DNA of 64,000 bases from Jejuia sp040720935. GTDB taxonomy: Bacteria > Bacteroidota > Bacteroidia > Flavobacteriales > Flavobacteriaceae. The stretch covers positions 52,520-116,519 of the forward strand of contig NZ_JBFDAE010000014.1 of the NCBI RefSeq assembly GCF_040720935.1, in the 5' to 3' direction. The position numbers were made by a program, and so were the translations under genes. The notes under the pieces were generated by a model, which did not search any database, had not been told where the DNA came from, and was given only the letters and a program-made list of their open reading frames with translations. Positions within the stretch are counted from its first letter, which is position 1. Each line of letters opens with the position of its first letter. Shown one piece after another: positions 27,989-37,400 of the stretch.

Positions 27989-28519
27989 ATGAAAAATATA
28001 ATAGCATTTGCAGGTAGTAACAGTAAAAATTCAATTAATAAACAGTTGGCTACTTATGCAGCTAGTTTGGTTGAAGATGTTGAAACTAACATTTTAGACT
28101 TGAATGATTTTGAATTACCAGTTTATGGCATTGATTTAGAAACAAAAAAAGGGATTCCTGATAATGCACAACAGTTTTTAGATCTTATAAAATCATCTGA
28201 TGGTGTCATTTTGTCTTTAGCCGAACATAACGGTGCCTATTCAACAGCATTTAAAAATATTTTTGATTGGATGTCTAGAATAGACGGAAAACTTTGGAGT
28301 GAAAAACCAATGCTTTTGATGGCGACATCCCCAGGTGCTAGAGGAGGAGCTTCGGTTTTAGAAATAGCCAAAGGACGTTTTCCTTATATGGGCGGAAATA
28401 TTGTTACAGATTTTAGTTTGCCATCATTTTTTGATAACTTTAAAGGAGGAGAAGTGATTAATGACGAATTAAATACAGATTTAAAACACAAAGTTGAACT
28501 TTTTCAAAAAGCACTATAA
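27989..28519 (+). CDS. NAD(P)H-dependent FMN reductase family protein
   Basis: 176 residues, flavodoxin-like. The phosphate loop is AFAGSNSKNSINKQLA (residues 5-20). The flavin-contacting SLAEHNGAYSTAFKNIFDWMSR is the conserved ExNxxxxxxxKNxxDW block, and LMATSPGARGGAS is the second FMN loop. Members reduce FMN, azo compounds, chromate or quinones with NAD(P)H. It is cotranscribed with the MarR gene 34 bases downstream, a common arrangement for inducible quinone or electrophile defence. Promoter and operator features lie just upstream. Confidence 0.9.
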   Translation: MKNIIAFAGSNSKNSINKQLATYAASLVEDVETNILDLNDFELPVYGIDLETKKGIPDNAQQFLDLIKSSDGVILSLAEHNGAYSTAFKNIFDWMSRIDGKLWSEKPMLLMATSPGARGGASVLEIAKGRFPYMGGNIVTDFSLPSFFDNFKGGEVINDELNTDLKHKVELFQKAL

Positions 28520-28553
28520 CCATATATAGGGACTGAAAACTGTAAACTGAAAC

Positions 28554-28991
28554 ATGGGCGATTTATCAAAAGATATCAATTCAACATTTGCCAACAATAG
28601 AGTAAAAGCTTTATTGAACATTATTTACACGGCAAACTGGATTACAAGTCATCAAAATGAATTTTTTAAATCTTTTGGAATCTCGCCACAGCAGTACAAC
28701 ATTTTAAGAATTTTAAAAGGCGCTGATGAACCATTGAATGTGCAGACCATTAAAGATAGAATGTTGGAACGTTCGCCAAATGCAACGCGTTTAATGGATA
28801 AATTATGCGCTAAGAAATATATAGAACGTTGTCCTTCAGAACAGGATAGACGCGTAGTTAAAATAGCTATCACAAAAGAAGGAAAAACGTTTTTAGATGC
28901 GATACCAAATAATTTTAATAGGGAATTAGTGAAGAATTTAAATGAAGAAGAAGCAGAACAATTAAGTCATCTGCTTGATAAAATGCGCTAA
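28554..28991 (+). CDS. MarR family transcriptional regulator
   Basis: 145 residues with a winged helix. FGISPQQYNILRILKGADEPLNVQTIKDRMLERSPNATRLMDKLCAKKYIER and the wing SEQDRRVVKIAITKEG are the standard MarR recognition helix and wing. A dimerising N-terminal helix precedes it. It probably represses its own operon through the palindrome at 27901-27918 and may act on the pirin gene through a related site at 29049. Its inducer is unknown; the redox neighbours suggest electrophiles or quinones. Confidence 0.92.
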   Translation: MGDLSKDINSTFANNRVKALLNIIYTANWITSHQNEFFKSFGISPQQYNILRILKGADEPLNVQTIKDRMLERSPNATRLMDKLCAKKYIERCPSEQDRRVVKIAITKEGKTFLDAIPNNFNRELVKNLNEEEAEQLSHLLDKMR

Positions 28992-29011
28992 ATTCCTGCG
29001 AAGTCAGGAAT
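28992..29011. repeat. REP-like hairpin after the MarR gene
   Basis: ATTCCTG / CAGGAAT arms around CGAAGT begin directly after the MarR stop. This attcctgcgaag-type palindrome is a frequent intergenic form in flavobacteria. No T-run follows directly. Confidence 0.5.
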
Positions 29012-29017
29012 CTATAC

Positions 29018-29040
29018 AAACACAGAAAGTGTGTTTTTTT
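29018..29040 (+). terminator. Terminator of the FMN reductase-MarR operon
   Basis: A six-base AAACAC / GTGTTT stem with a seven-base loop runs into a T-run ending at 29040. Confidence 0.65.
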
Positions 29041-29048
29041 AATTAAAT

Positions 29049-29063
29049 AATTTCCATGGAGAA
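29049..29063. promoter_or_regulatory. Possible second MarR operator upstream of the pirin gene
   Basis: ATTTCCATGGAGAAT shares the TTCC-N2-GGA centre with the palindrome at 27901 but is less symmetric. It lies about 100 bases before the pirin start. Confidence 0.35.
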
Positions 29064-29074
29064 TAAAATAAGTT

Positions 29075-29109
29075 AGACCTGCGAGGTTTTATAAAAACCT
29101 TGTAGCTCT
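29075..29109. repeat. Imperfect 35-base palindrome (REP-like)
   Basis: AGACCTGCGAGGTTTT pairs with the following AAAACCTTGTAGCTCT around ATA. Most deviations are G:U-compatible. This acctgcgaggtttt-type palindrome recurs in flavobacterial genomes. Confidence 0.5.
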
Positions 29110-29125
29110 GAAAACTAAAAAGATG

Positions 29126-29139
29126 TCCTTCTTCAAGGA
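29126..29139 (+). ncRNA. 5' leader hairpin of the pirin gene
   Basis: TCCTT and AAGGA close the same CTTC loop as the hairpin at 27954. The outer C-G pair there is T-A here, a compensated change. The distance to the ATG is 20 bases. Confidence 0.5.
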
Positions 29140-29159
29140 AACGACAAAACACTTAAAAA

Positions 29160-29876
29160 ATGAAAACAATAGTTCATAAATCAGACACAAGAGGTTTTGC
29201 CAATCACGGTTGGTTAAAATCGTATCATACATTTAGTTTTGCAAGTTATCAAAATGCAGCACGTAATAATTTTGGCATGTTGCGAGTGCTAAATGATGAT
29301 GTGGTACAGCCTAAAATGGGCTTTGGAACACATCCGCATAAAAACATGGAGATTATTTCTATTCCGTTAAAAGGTGCATTATCTCATAAGGATAGTATGG
29401 GGAACAAACGTGCTATTGAGGTTGGAGAAGTGCAAGTAATGAGTGCAGGAACAGGTTTGAATCATTCTGAATTTAACGATAGTAAAACGGATGAAGTTAA
29501 CTTTTTACAACTTTGGATTATTCCTGAACAAATGGGTGTAACGCCTCGTTATGAGCAGCGTAAATTTGATGCGAAACATCAAAAAAACAAACTACAAACT
29601 GTTGTTGCCCCAAAGGATAAACTGGAAGGTGATGCGTTGCCCATAAATCAGCAGGCCTATATTTATAGAACTGATTTGGATAATGGACATTCAATTACTG
29701 TTTTTTTAAAAGAACGTAATAACGGATTGTATATATTTGTTGTTGAAGGAAAAATATTGGTTAGTGGCAATATTTTAAATGATAGAGATGCCATAGGGAT
29801 TTCAGATGCACAAAATATTTTAGTTTTAGCCCAAGAAGATACTAAACTAATTATTGTTGAGGTGCCAATGACTTAA
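29160..29876 (+). CDS. Pirin family protein
   Basis: 238 residues. The double-cupin hallmarks of the YhhW-type branch are clear: TRGFANHGWLKSYHTFSFASY at the start, FGTHPHKNMEIISIPLKGALSHKDSMGN with metal-ligand histidines, VQVMSAGTGLNHSEFN, and LQLWIIPEQMGVTPRYEQR. Members bind iron, and E. coli YhhW is a quercetinase. Proximity to the FMN reductase/MarR operon, a shared leader hairpin and a possible shared operator suggest co-regulation in redox or electrophile response. Confidence 0.93.
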   Translation: MKTIVHKSDTRGFANHGWLKSYHTFSFASYQNAARNNFGMLRVLNDDVVQPKMGFGTHPHKNMEIISIPLKGALSHKDSMGNKRAIEVGEVQVMSAGTGLNHSEFNDSKTDEVNFLQLWIIPEQMGVTPRYEQRKFDAKHQKNKLQTVVAPKDKLEGDALPINQQAYIYRTDLDNGHSITVFLKERNNGLYIFVVEGKILVSGNILNDRDAIGISDAQNILVLAQEDTKLIIVEVPMT

Positions 29877-29894
29877 ATTGACCGGCTGGTCTTA

Positions 29895-31577
29895 TTGGAA
29901 GTTTTAGGTTGTATTTTTTATAATATATTAATATTTTTTAATTTGATTAAAAACATATCTTTCTTAATAAAACCGCCTTTTTTATTTTTATATATTCCTC
30001 TATTCACTTTAATGTTAATAGGTCCTTATTTTATAGTGCCTATTGAGAGCTATTGGAAAGAGGTTGTGAATTTTGGACTTATAATTTTGATCGGTATATC
30101 CCTGTTTTTTTTGATGTCTTCAAGAGCTATAAGAAAGGGGTTTTTGGCTTTTTTTGTAACGCTTTTGCACCTGTTGGTCTTTATAAAACTGAGTTTTTAT
30201 ATTAACTATGGTGTGCGGTTAAATGCTTCAGCTTTTTATTTGATTTTTGAAACAAACAAAAAGGAATCGATTGGTTTTTTAGATGCTTATTTTACAAGTT
30301 CTGTTATTTGTTTGCTTATTTTTCTAGGTATATCGTTAGTGTTGTTTTTTATTTTTTTCAGTAAGAGTACCGATGTAAAATTTGGTTCGGTTATTTTCAA
30401 GGATAAAAGAATAAGAATATGTTTTTTTTCTGCAGCTATTATATTAAGTGTTTTCTTAATAAACAATAGATTGTTAAGGTTTAATTTATTTGCATCAGGT
30501 GTTGTGGCATTTGAAGATTATAAAAATTATAAAAATTTGTTGAGAGATAATTTGTCCAAGCCTAATAGCGATAATTTGAAATTAAAGGATAGTTCTTTCA
30601 ATAATCAAACGTGCGTTGTTATAATTGGAGAATCTACTACCCGTTGGCACATGCAATTATATGGTTATGATAGACCAACAAATCCTAAGTTAAAAGAGTT
30701 AAAAGATGAGTTATACATTTTTAGCGATGTCATTGCTCCAAATGTTCATACAATACTATCTCTAGATAAGATTTTAACATTTTCGGATTATTCAAATAGC
30801 AATAAAGAAAATAATGCTTCAGTAGTTCAACTTGCTAATATGGCAGGGTTTGAAACCTATTGGTTGAGCAATCAACAAGCAATAGGTTTGCATGAATCTG
30901 TTTCTACTTTATTGGGTTTGTCAGCAAAGAACCAATACTTTTTCGCTGGAGATGATAATTCTGCTATCAGTTATGATGAGGTTATATTTGGCAAATTAGA
31001 AGAAATATTAAATGATGAAGTTGAGCGAAAAGTTGTTTTTATTCATTTAATGGGTACTCACAGTCGCTACAATTACAGGTATCCCAAAAATTATAGCATC
31101 TTCACACAAGATGATTATCAAGATGCATCATTATTTAAAAAATCACGTCAAAAAAAGATTGATTATTATGATAATGCGGTATTATATAATGATTTTGTAG
31201 TGAGAAACATTATAGATATGGTTGATAAAACGGGTGATAATAGCTCCGTAATATATTTTTCTGACCATGGGGATGATCTTTACGATACTAGTTTTGATAT
31301 TGTTGGTCATGACGAATATCATGGCACACGTCCGATGTATGAAGTGCCTTTTTTACTGTGGTTATCATCAAAACATTTTCTTAAGAAGAACGATGGTGAG
31401 CTTAGGGAATATGTAAATAGAAAATACATTCTTGAAGATTTTGAGCATACATTTGCCGATTTATTAGGAGTCACTCATAATCTGTATGAACCCAATAAAA
31501 GTATTATCAACTCTAATTTTAAAGAGAAAACAAGACTCGTAAAAAATGGAATAGATTATGACAAGCAAGAAGATTAA
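29895..31577 (+). CDS. Phosphoethanolamine transferase (EptA/EptC-like)
   Basis: 560 residues in this reading, from a TTG; a second TTG at 29943 is an equally good start. Five N-terminal membrane helices (residues about 25-195) anchor a periplasmic sulfatase-fold domain. VVIIGESTTRWHMQLYGYDRPTNP holds the catalytic threonine (Thr248, GEST as in EptC). VFIHLMGTHSRYNYRYP and IYFSDHGDDL supply metal ligands and GHDEYHGTRPMYEVPFLLW the closing motif. The enzyme class moves phosphoethanolamine from a phospholipid to lipid A, core sugar or other glycans, which can lower susceptibility to cationic peptides. The last 20 bases overlap the next gene. Confidence 0.9.
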   Translation: MEVLGCIFYNILIFFNLIKNISFLIKPPFLFLYIPLFTLMLIGPYFIVPIESYWKEVVNFGLIILIGISLFFLMSSRAIRKGFLAFFVTLLHLLVFIKLSFYINYGVRLNASAFYLIFETNKKESIGFLDAYFTSSVICLLIFLGISLVLFFIFFSKSTDVKFGSVIFKDKRIRICFFSAAIILSVFLINNRLLRFNLFASGVVAFEDYKNYKNLLRDNLSKPNSDNLKLKDSSFNNQTCVVIIGESTTRWHMQLYGYDRPTNPKLKELKDELYIFSDVIAPNVHTILSLDKILTFSDYSNSNKENNASVVQLANMAGFETYWLSNQQAIGLHESVSTLLGLSAKNQYFFAGDDNSAISYDEVIFGKLEEILNDEVERKVVFIHLMGTHSRYNYRYPKNYSIFTQDDYQDASLFKKSRQKKIDYYDNAVLYNDFVVRNIIDMVDKTGDNSSVIYFSDHGDDLYDTSFDIVGHDEYHGTRPMYEVPFLLWLSSKHFLKKNDGELREYVNRKYILEDFEHTFADLLGVTHNLYEPNKSIINSNFKEKTRLVKNGIDYDKQED

Positions 31578-32289
31578 AAGGATTTTTTTTCTTACTCCAA
31601 TACTATTGGTAGTTCTTTTGGTTTCTATCAATTATGTTTCTACGTATAAAATACAATTTTCGGGTTATTATTCAACAAAGATTTGGGGACACCGAGCTAA
31701 TAGCTTGGAAAAGTTAAAACTTGGTGAAAAATATTTTATTGGTGTTGAACTTGACCTTATTTATAGTGATAGTTTAGATATTCTGGACGTTAACCACCCA
31801 CCTGCAGCATCTACAAACCTTTCTTTTAATGAGTATTTGTCCCATATAAAGGATAAAAAACCAAACCTTTGGCTTGACATAAAAAACCTGACGCCATCAA
31901 ATAGTAAAGCAATTTTATTTAGAATTGATAGTTTACTGAAACGTAAAAATGTTTCAAATAAGAATATATTAATAGAATCAAACCACCCCGAGGTACTACC
32001 CTTTTTTAGTGATTCAGGATATAAAACAAGCTATTATTTACCGTATTTACATGATTTAAAAGAAAGTAAAAGGAGAGACACGATAATGTACATTAAAAGT
32101 GTTCTTGAACAACAACCAGAAGTTGGGATTTCTTCACATTTTTTAAGTCACCCAATAATGAAACAAAATTTTCCTGATACCGATAAGTACTTTTGGGTAT
32201 TAGGCAATTTAATTACATTTAGGTCATTTTTTGATATAAGAAATGTATTAGATGATGATTCAGTAAAAATTGTATTGGTAAGTTATTAA
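31558..32289 (+). CDS. Membrane-anchored glycerophosphodiester phosphodiesterase-like protein
   Basis: 243 residues. One N-terminal anchor (IFFLTPILLVVLLVSINYV) is followed by a TIM-barrel-type start, IWGHRANSLEKL, then GVELDLIYSDSLDILDVNHPP. This is the His, Glu, Asp and His order of GDPD/PI-PLC-like enzymes. NLWLDIKNL and ILIESNHPEVL are later barrel strands. It overlaps the transferase gene by 20 bases, so it is translationally coupled. Acting on phosphodiester head groups would suit that partner, but the substrate is inferred. A FAM151/menorin-like assignment is an alternative. Confidence 0.7.
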   Translation: MTSKKIKRIFFLTPILLVVLLVSINYVSTYKIQFSGYYSTKIWGHRANSLEKLKLGEKYFIGVELDLIYSDSLDILDVNHPPAASTNLSFNEYLSHIKDKKPNLWLDIKNLTPSNSKAILFRIDSLLKRKNVSNKNILIESNHPEVLPFFSDSGYKTSYYLPYLHDLKESKRRDTIMYIKSVLEQQPEVGISSHFLSHPIMKQNFPDTDKYFWVLGNLITFRSFFDIRNVLDDDSVKIVLVSY

Positions 32290-32367
32290 GCAAAAATGAT
32301 GTAAATAGAAGTTTTTTTATTAAAAACACCGATATTTGCTTTTCGACTAACCAATAAAAAAAAGAAT

Positions 32368-32550
32368 ATGGCAATGAATAAAAATACAGTTTTAGCTTGG
32401 GCAACAATTTTAATGATTATAATGGGGGTTTTACTGATTTTAATGGGCGCATATAGATATAATGATGTTGCTGGTTGGGGTTTTGCTACCGTAGGTATTG
32501 GCTTTTTTGCTATTGCATGGGTGTTTAACGCTTTAAAGGGAAGGGTTTAA
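32368..32550 (+). CDS. Small two-helix membrane protein (CAL67264-like)
   Basis: 60 residues. NTVLAWATILMIIMGVLLILMGAYRY and WGFATVGIGFFAIAWVFNALKGRV form two membrane helices with a short polar link. It matches my memory of the short flavobacterial family named after CAL67264, whose function is unknown. It precedes ettA by 93 bases on the same strand. Confidence 0.75.
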   Translation: MAMNKNTVLAWATILMIIMGVLLILMGAYRYNDVAGWGFATVGIGFFAIAWVFNALKGRV

Positions 32551-32643
32551 GGATTATCGATTGGAGCATAACGATTTCAGATTTTTGAAAAAGAATTTGA
32601 TTTTAAACGACTTAATAACTTAACGAATTACAACTTACAACAA

Positions 32644-34335
32644 ATGAGTGACGATAAAAAAGTAATATTTTCAATGTCTGGTTTAACCAAGACGTTTCCG
32701 GGTGCAAACACACCAGTTTTAAAAAATATTTATTTAAGCTTCTTTTATGGTGCAAAAATTGGAATCTTAGGTCTTAATGGTTCCGGTAAATCTACGTTGC
32801 TAAAAATTATAGCTGGGGTTGATAAGAATTTTCAAGACGATGTTACCTTTTTACAAGACTATTCGGTTGGGTTTTTAGAGCAAGAGCCAAAACTGGACGA
32901 AAGCAAAACGGTCATGGAAATTGTTCGTGAAGGTGCTGCCGAAACGGTTGCTATTCTTGACGAATACAATAAAATCAACGATATGTTTGGGTTGGAGGAA
33001 GTGTATTCTGATGCAGACAAGATGCAGAAGTTAATGGACAGACAAGCGGTGCTTCAAGATGAAATTGATGCAGCAAATGCTTGGGAACTCGACACCAAAC
33101 TAGAAATAGCCATGGATGCATTGCGTACTCCAGATGGTGATAAGAAAATAAGTGTTTTATCTGGAGGAGAACGTCGTCGTGTGGCTTTATGTCGCTTACT
33201 TTTACAAGAACCTGATGTATTGCTATTGGATGAACCTACCAACCATTTGGATGCAGAATCTGTGCATTGGTTAGAGCATCATTTGGCGCAATACAAAGGC
33301 ACCGTAATCGCCGTAACGCACGATAGATACTTTTTAGATAACGTTGCGGGTTGGATTTTAGAACTGGATAGAGGAGAGGGGATTCCTTGGAAAGGAAATT
33401 ATTCGTCTTGGTTAGATCAAAAATCCAAACGTATGGCTCAAGAAGGAAAAACAGCTTCCAAGCGTCAAAAAACTTTAGAACGTGAGCTGGAATGGGTTCG
33501 TCAAGGCGCAAAAGGACGTCAGACGAAGCAAAAAGCACGTTTGAAAAATTATGATAAGTTAATGAGTCAAGACCAAAAACAACTTGATGAAAAACTAGAA
33601 ATATACATTCCTAATGGCCCGCGTTTAGGCACCAATGTTATTGAAGCCAAAGGTGTTGCAAAGGGTTATGATGATAAATTATTATATGACGATTTAAACT
33701 TCAACTTACCACAAGCTGGAATAGTTGGGATTATTGGACCAAACGGTGCAGGTAAAACCACCATTTTCAAAATGATTATGGGTGAGGAAACTCCAGATAA
33801 AGGCGAGTTTATTGTTGGAGATACTGCTAAATTGGCTTATGTAGATCAAAAACATTCCAATATAGATCCTGAAAAAACCATTTGGCAAAACTTTAGTGAC
33901 GAGCAAGAGCTGATTATGATGGGCGGTAAGGAAGTGAATTCTCGGGCCTATTTAAGTCGCTTTAACTTTTCTGGAGGCGAACAAAACAAAAAAGTAAAAT
34001 TGCTTTCTGGAGGAGAGCGTAACCGTTTACATTTAGCCATGACGCTTAAGGAAGAAGGTAATGTGTTACTTTTAGACGAACCTACTAACGACCTTGATGT
34101 GAATACATTACGAGCTTTAGAGGAAGGTTTGGAAAACTTCGCTGGTTGTGCAGTTGTTATATCGCACGACCGTTGGTTCTTAGATAGAATATGTACGCAT
34201 ATTTTAGCTTTTGAAGGTAATTCTCAAGTGTATTTCTTTGAAGGAAGTTTTTCTGATTATGAAGAAAATAAGAAGAAACGATTGGGTGGCGATTTGATGC
34301 CGAAACGTATTAAGTATAAGAAATTAGTGAGATAG
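32644..34335 (+). CDS. ettA: Energy-dependent translational throttle protein EttA
   Basis: 563 residues, an ABC-F ATPase with two nucleotide-binding domains and no membrane part. Walker A motifs are GLNGSGKST (43-51) and GPNGAGKTT. Signatures are LSGGERRRVALC and LSGGERNRLHLA, and Walker B motifs are LLLDEPTNHLDAESV and LLLDEPTNDLDVNTL. The EttA arm and linker (KQKTLERELEWVRQGAKGRQTKQKARL) are present. The protein binds the ribosomal E site and gates early elongation according to ATP/ADP. The last 67 bases before the final stop base are copied perfectly at 39219-39285, marking an insertion at this 3' end. Confidence 0.97.
   Translation: MSDDKKVIFSMSGLTKTFPGANTPVLKNIYLSFFYGAKIGILGLNGSGKSTLLKIIAGVDKNFQDDVTFLQDYSVGFLEQEPKLDESKTVMEIVREGAAETVAILDEYNKINDMFGLEEVYSDADKMQKLMDRQAVLQDEIDAANAWELDTKLEIAMDALRTPDGDKKISVLSGGERRRVALCRLLLQEPDVLLLDEPTNHLDAESVHWLEHHLAQYKGTVIAVTHDRYFLDNVAGWILELDRGEGIPWKGNYSSWLDQKSKRMAQEGKTASKRQKTLERELEWVRQGAKGRQTKQKARLKNYDKLMSQDQKQLDEKLEIYIPNGPRLGTNVIEAKGVAKGYDDKLLYDDLNFNLPQAGIVGIIGPNGAGKTTIFKMIMGEETPDKGEFIVGDTAKLAYVDQKHSNIDPEKTIWQNFSDEQELIMMGGKEVNSRAYLSRFNFSGGEQNKKVKLLSGGERNRLHLAMTLKEEGNVLLLDEPTNDLDVNTLRALEEGLENFAGCAVVISHDRWFLDRICTHILAFEGNSQVYFFEGSFSDYEENKKKRLGGDLMPKRIKYKKLVR
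34268..34334 (+). repeat. 67-base direct repeat, left copy (ettA 3' end)
   Basis: Identical to 39219-39285 over all 67 bases. It encodes the last 22 residues of EttA. The base after it is g here (stop TAG) and a in the right copy (stop TAA). Confidence 0.95.
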
Positions 34336-34354
34336 TTGAATATAATTTATTTAT

Positions 34355-34388
34355 AAAAAACGGTTTAGATTACTCTAAACCGTTTTTT
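34355..34388. terminator. Bidirectional terminator after ettA
   Basis: A perfect 15-base stem (AAAAAACGGTTTAGA and its complement) has a TTAC loop. It serves ettA and the convergent surface protein. Confidence 0.9.
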
Positions 34389-34490
34389 ATATCCCTACTT
34401 TTTATTTGAATATGAGGGTAGAACAATATCCGCATATAAAGAAGCAAAACCTTTTCTCAATTTATTAGCCACAATCCATAAATAGCGTTA

Positions 34491-37400
34491 TTATTCCTTA
34501 ATTACTTTTTTAATTATAGAACCTGATTCATTCTTAATTTTTAAGAAATAAATACCAGTCTGGTAATTATTTATATCTAATTTATTCTCGCCTTGTTCTA
34601 ATTTACCTTTTATAACGAGTTTTCCATATACATCAATAATTGAATAACTGCTCTCTCTGTTTGTTTTGACATAAAGTGTCTCATTAGCAGGATTTGGATA
34701 TAATGTCAACGTATTCTTATAGTCTTCGTTATCTATACCTAATGTGCTTATTGTTATTTTACCAATATTTGGAGCTAGAGTTGATTTATCTGTATTATTT
34801 GTATCTGAAATAATGACATCTGTAAATGCAATAGGATAAACCGCATTACTTACTTCAGGCTCTATAATTATTGGCAGATTTAAAATAGCTCCCGTTCCTG
34901 AGGCTACTGTTGCAGAAGATAAAGAAAAAACAAGAACTTTAAAAGTGTTTTCACTAATTTCCTGAGCACTTACAATGAACCCATCGAGTCTTGAGCTTTT
35001 AACTATATCTGCTGGATTTAAGGTAAAGCCTTCTGGTAGTACAAAATTAAACTCCATGCCTTTAACAATATCATCATTAAATAGATTTATTTCTATTGTT
35101 TCAGAAGTGTTTGGAGAAAACATATCGTTAGTAATATTTAAATAATTTTCTCCAGCTAAGCTTTTGGAAGTACTTGCCTTACTTACATTGTCAAGAGTTG
35201 TTGCTGTTGGACTTAATATGATGTCTTGAACACCTAAGACATCTAATATATTAATGGTGTCATCAAAATTAACGTCAGCCAATTCAAAATAAAATGTAGA
35301 AGGTGGATTATCAAAAATATAATCTACAGTTCCCAAAATGTCTAAAATATTAACTGCATCATCTCCATTGGCATCTCCCATAGGATAGCTATAAACGGTT
35401 ATTTCGCCATTTGTAAGACAAAGTGAGGCAATATCAAGATTGTTAACATCAGATAGTGTTACATTAGTTACTGGTATTGGATAATCGCCAGTTAGTGTCC
35501 CTTCATTAATAAGGGTTGGGAAAGTGAGTATAGATGCAGTTCCAGAGGCTATGGTTTCATTTGATAAAGAAAATCCAATAACTCTATATGCATTACCTCC
35601 TAAATCAGCACTTGACACCTGGAAGTTTTCTGGCAATCCCGTATTTGTAATGTCGTTAGGGTCAAAAACAAATCCATCTGGAAATGTGATGTCAAACTGA
35701 AAACCTTTGATGATTTCAGAACTCTCTAAAATTAAATTGATGCTATTGGAAATACCTACAAACCCATTTGCATCTTCAACAGTTAAACAATTGACTGCAG
35801 CATTGGTACAATCTTTACCAGTATCGTTAATAGTCCAACCATATGTATTAACAATATAATCTCTGGCAGTTTCCCCATTACAAAAATTAGAAACACCACC
35901 ACTAAAAATAACATTAGGTTGTAATGTAGGAAGGGATGCCCAACTTATTAATAGATTATCATAGTTTACAGTTGAAAGAGAAGATGGTGGTGGAACACTA
36001 GCATACCACTGAGGGTAACCACCGAACATATTACTCATAGTGGTGACATTACTTACATCCCAGCTGTCAATATTTTGATTGAATGGATTAGGTTTAAAAT
36101 CATCTACTCCCCCATAATCCCACTCAGCTCTAAACATTGAACTCATATTAGTTACGTTGCTCACATCCCAACTCCCAATATCCTGATTGAATGAAGCACC
36201 TTGAAACATTCCAGCCATATTAGTAACACTGCCTACATTCCAATTCCCAATGACCTGATTAAATTGAGAATCTCTAAACATTGAACTCATATTAGTTACG
36301 TTGCTCACATCCCAATTTCCAATATCCTGATTGAATTGAGAATAGTAAGCTTCTACATCCGCATTAAATTCATACCTCTCACCCTGAAACATCCCAGACA
36401 TATTAGTCACACCGCTAACATCCCAGGCTCCTATAGGTTGATTAAACACTACTGCTCCATAAAACATTTCCTCCATAGTGGTTACACTACTCACGTCCCA
36501 GTTGCCTATATCTTGACTAAAATGTGAAAAATCATGAATTATTCCATTATTATGATAGGGGTAGCTATTGTTCATAAACACTCTAGACATATTAGTCACA
36601 CCACTCACATCCCAGTCTCCTATGGGTTGGTTAAAATCAAATGCTCCATAAAACATGCTACTCATATCTGTTACATTACTTACATTCCAGTTGCCTATGG
36701 GTTGATTGAAATTTGAATTTTCAAACATTGTAGACATATTTGTAACACTGCTTACATCCCAATTTCCGATATCTTGGTTAAAGGTAGAGCTCTCGAACAT
36801 CCAACTCATCGTTGTCACATTGCTCACATCCCAATTGCCTATAGGCAAGTTGAAATCTAAGCCTGCAAACAACCCAAACATATTAGTAATGTTAGAAGTA
36901 TCCCAATTGCTAATATGACCATATGTGGCTTCAGCTGTTGCCTGATCAGAGACCCATAAAGCAACTGCTTCGTTAATATTGGCATCCGTAAGAGGTGTTA
37001 GTGAAGAACAATCTAAATCACCATCTGTAATTGTCCAACCATGTGTATTTATTAATACGTTCCTCCCACTTTCACCATTACAATACTTTGAAGAACCACC
37101 GTTGAAATTAACGTCAGGTTGTAAGGTTTCAAGTGATGCCCAACCATTAAGTAGAAAAGCGTAGTTCACAGTTGACAAAGTTACACCTTGAAACATTGAA
37201 CTCATATCAGTTACATTGCTTACATCCCAGCCTCCTATATTCTGATTGAATTGAGAATCTGAAAACATTCCAATCATCTCAGTTACATTACTCACATCCC
37301 AACCACTTATATCAGCGTTGAAATTAGCTTTATTTTCGAAAGCATTAGACATATTAGTCACATTGCTAACCTCCCAAAAATCCATTCCACCATATTCAGA

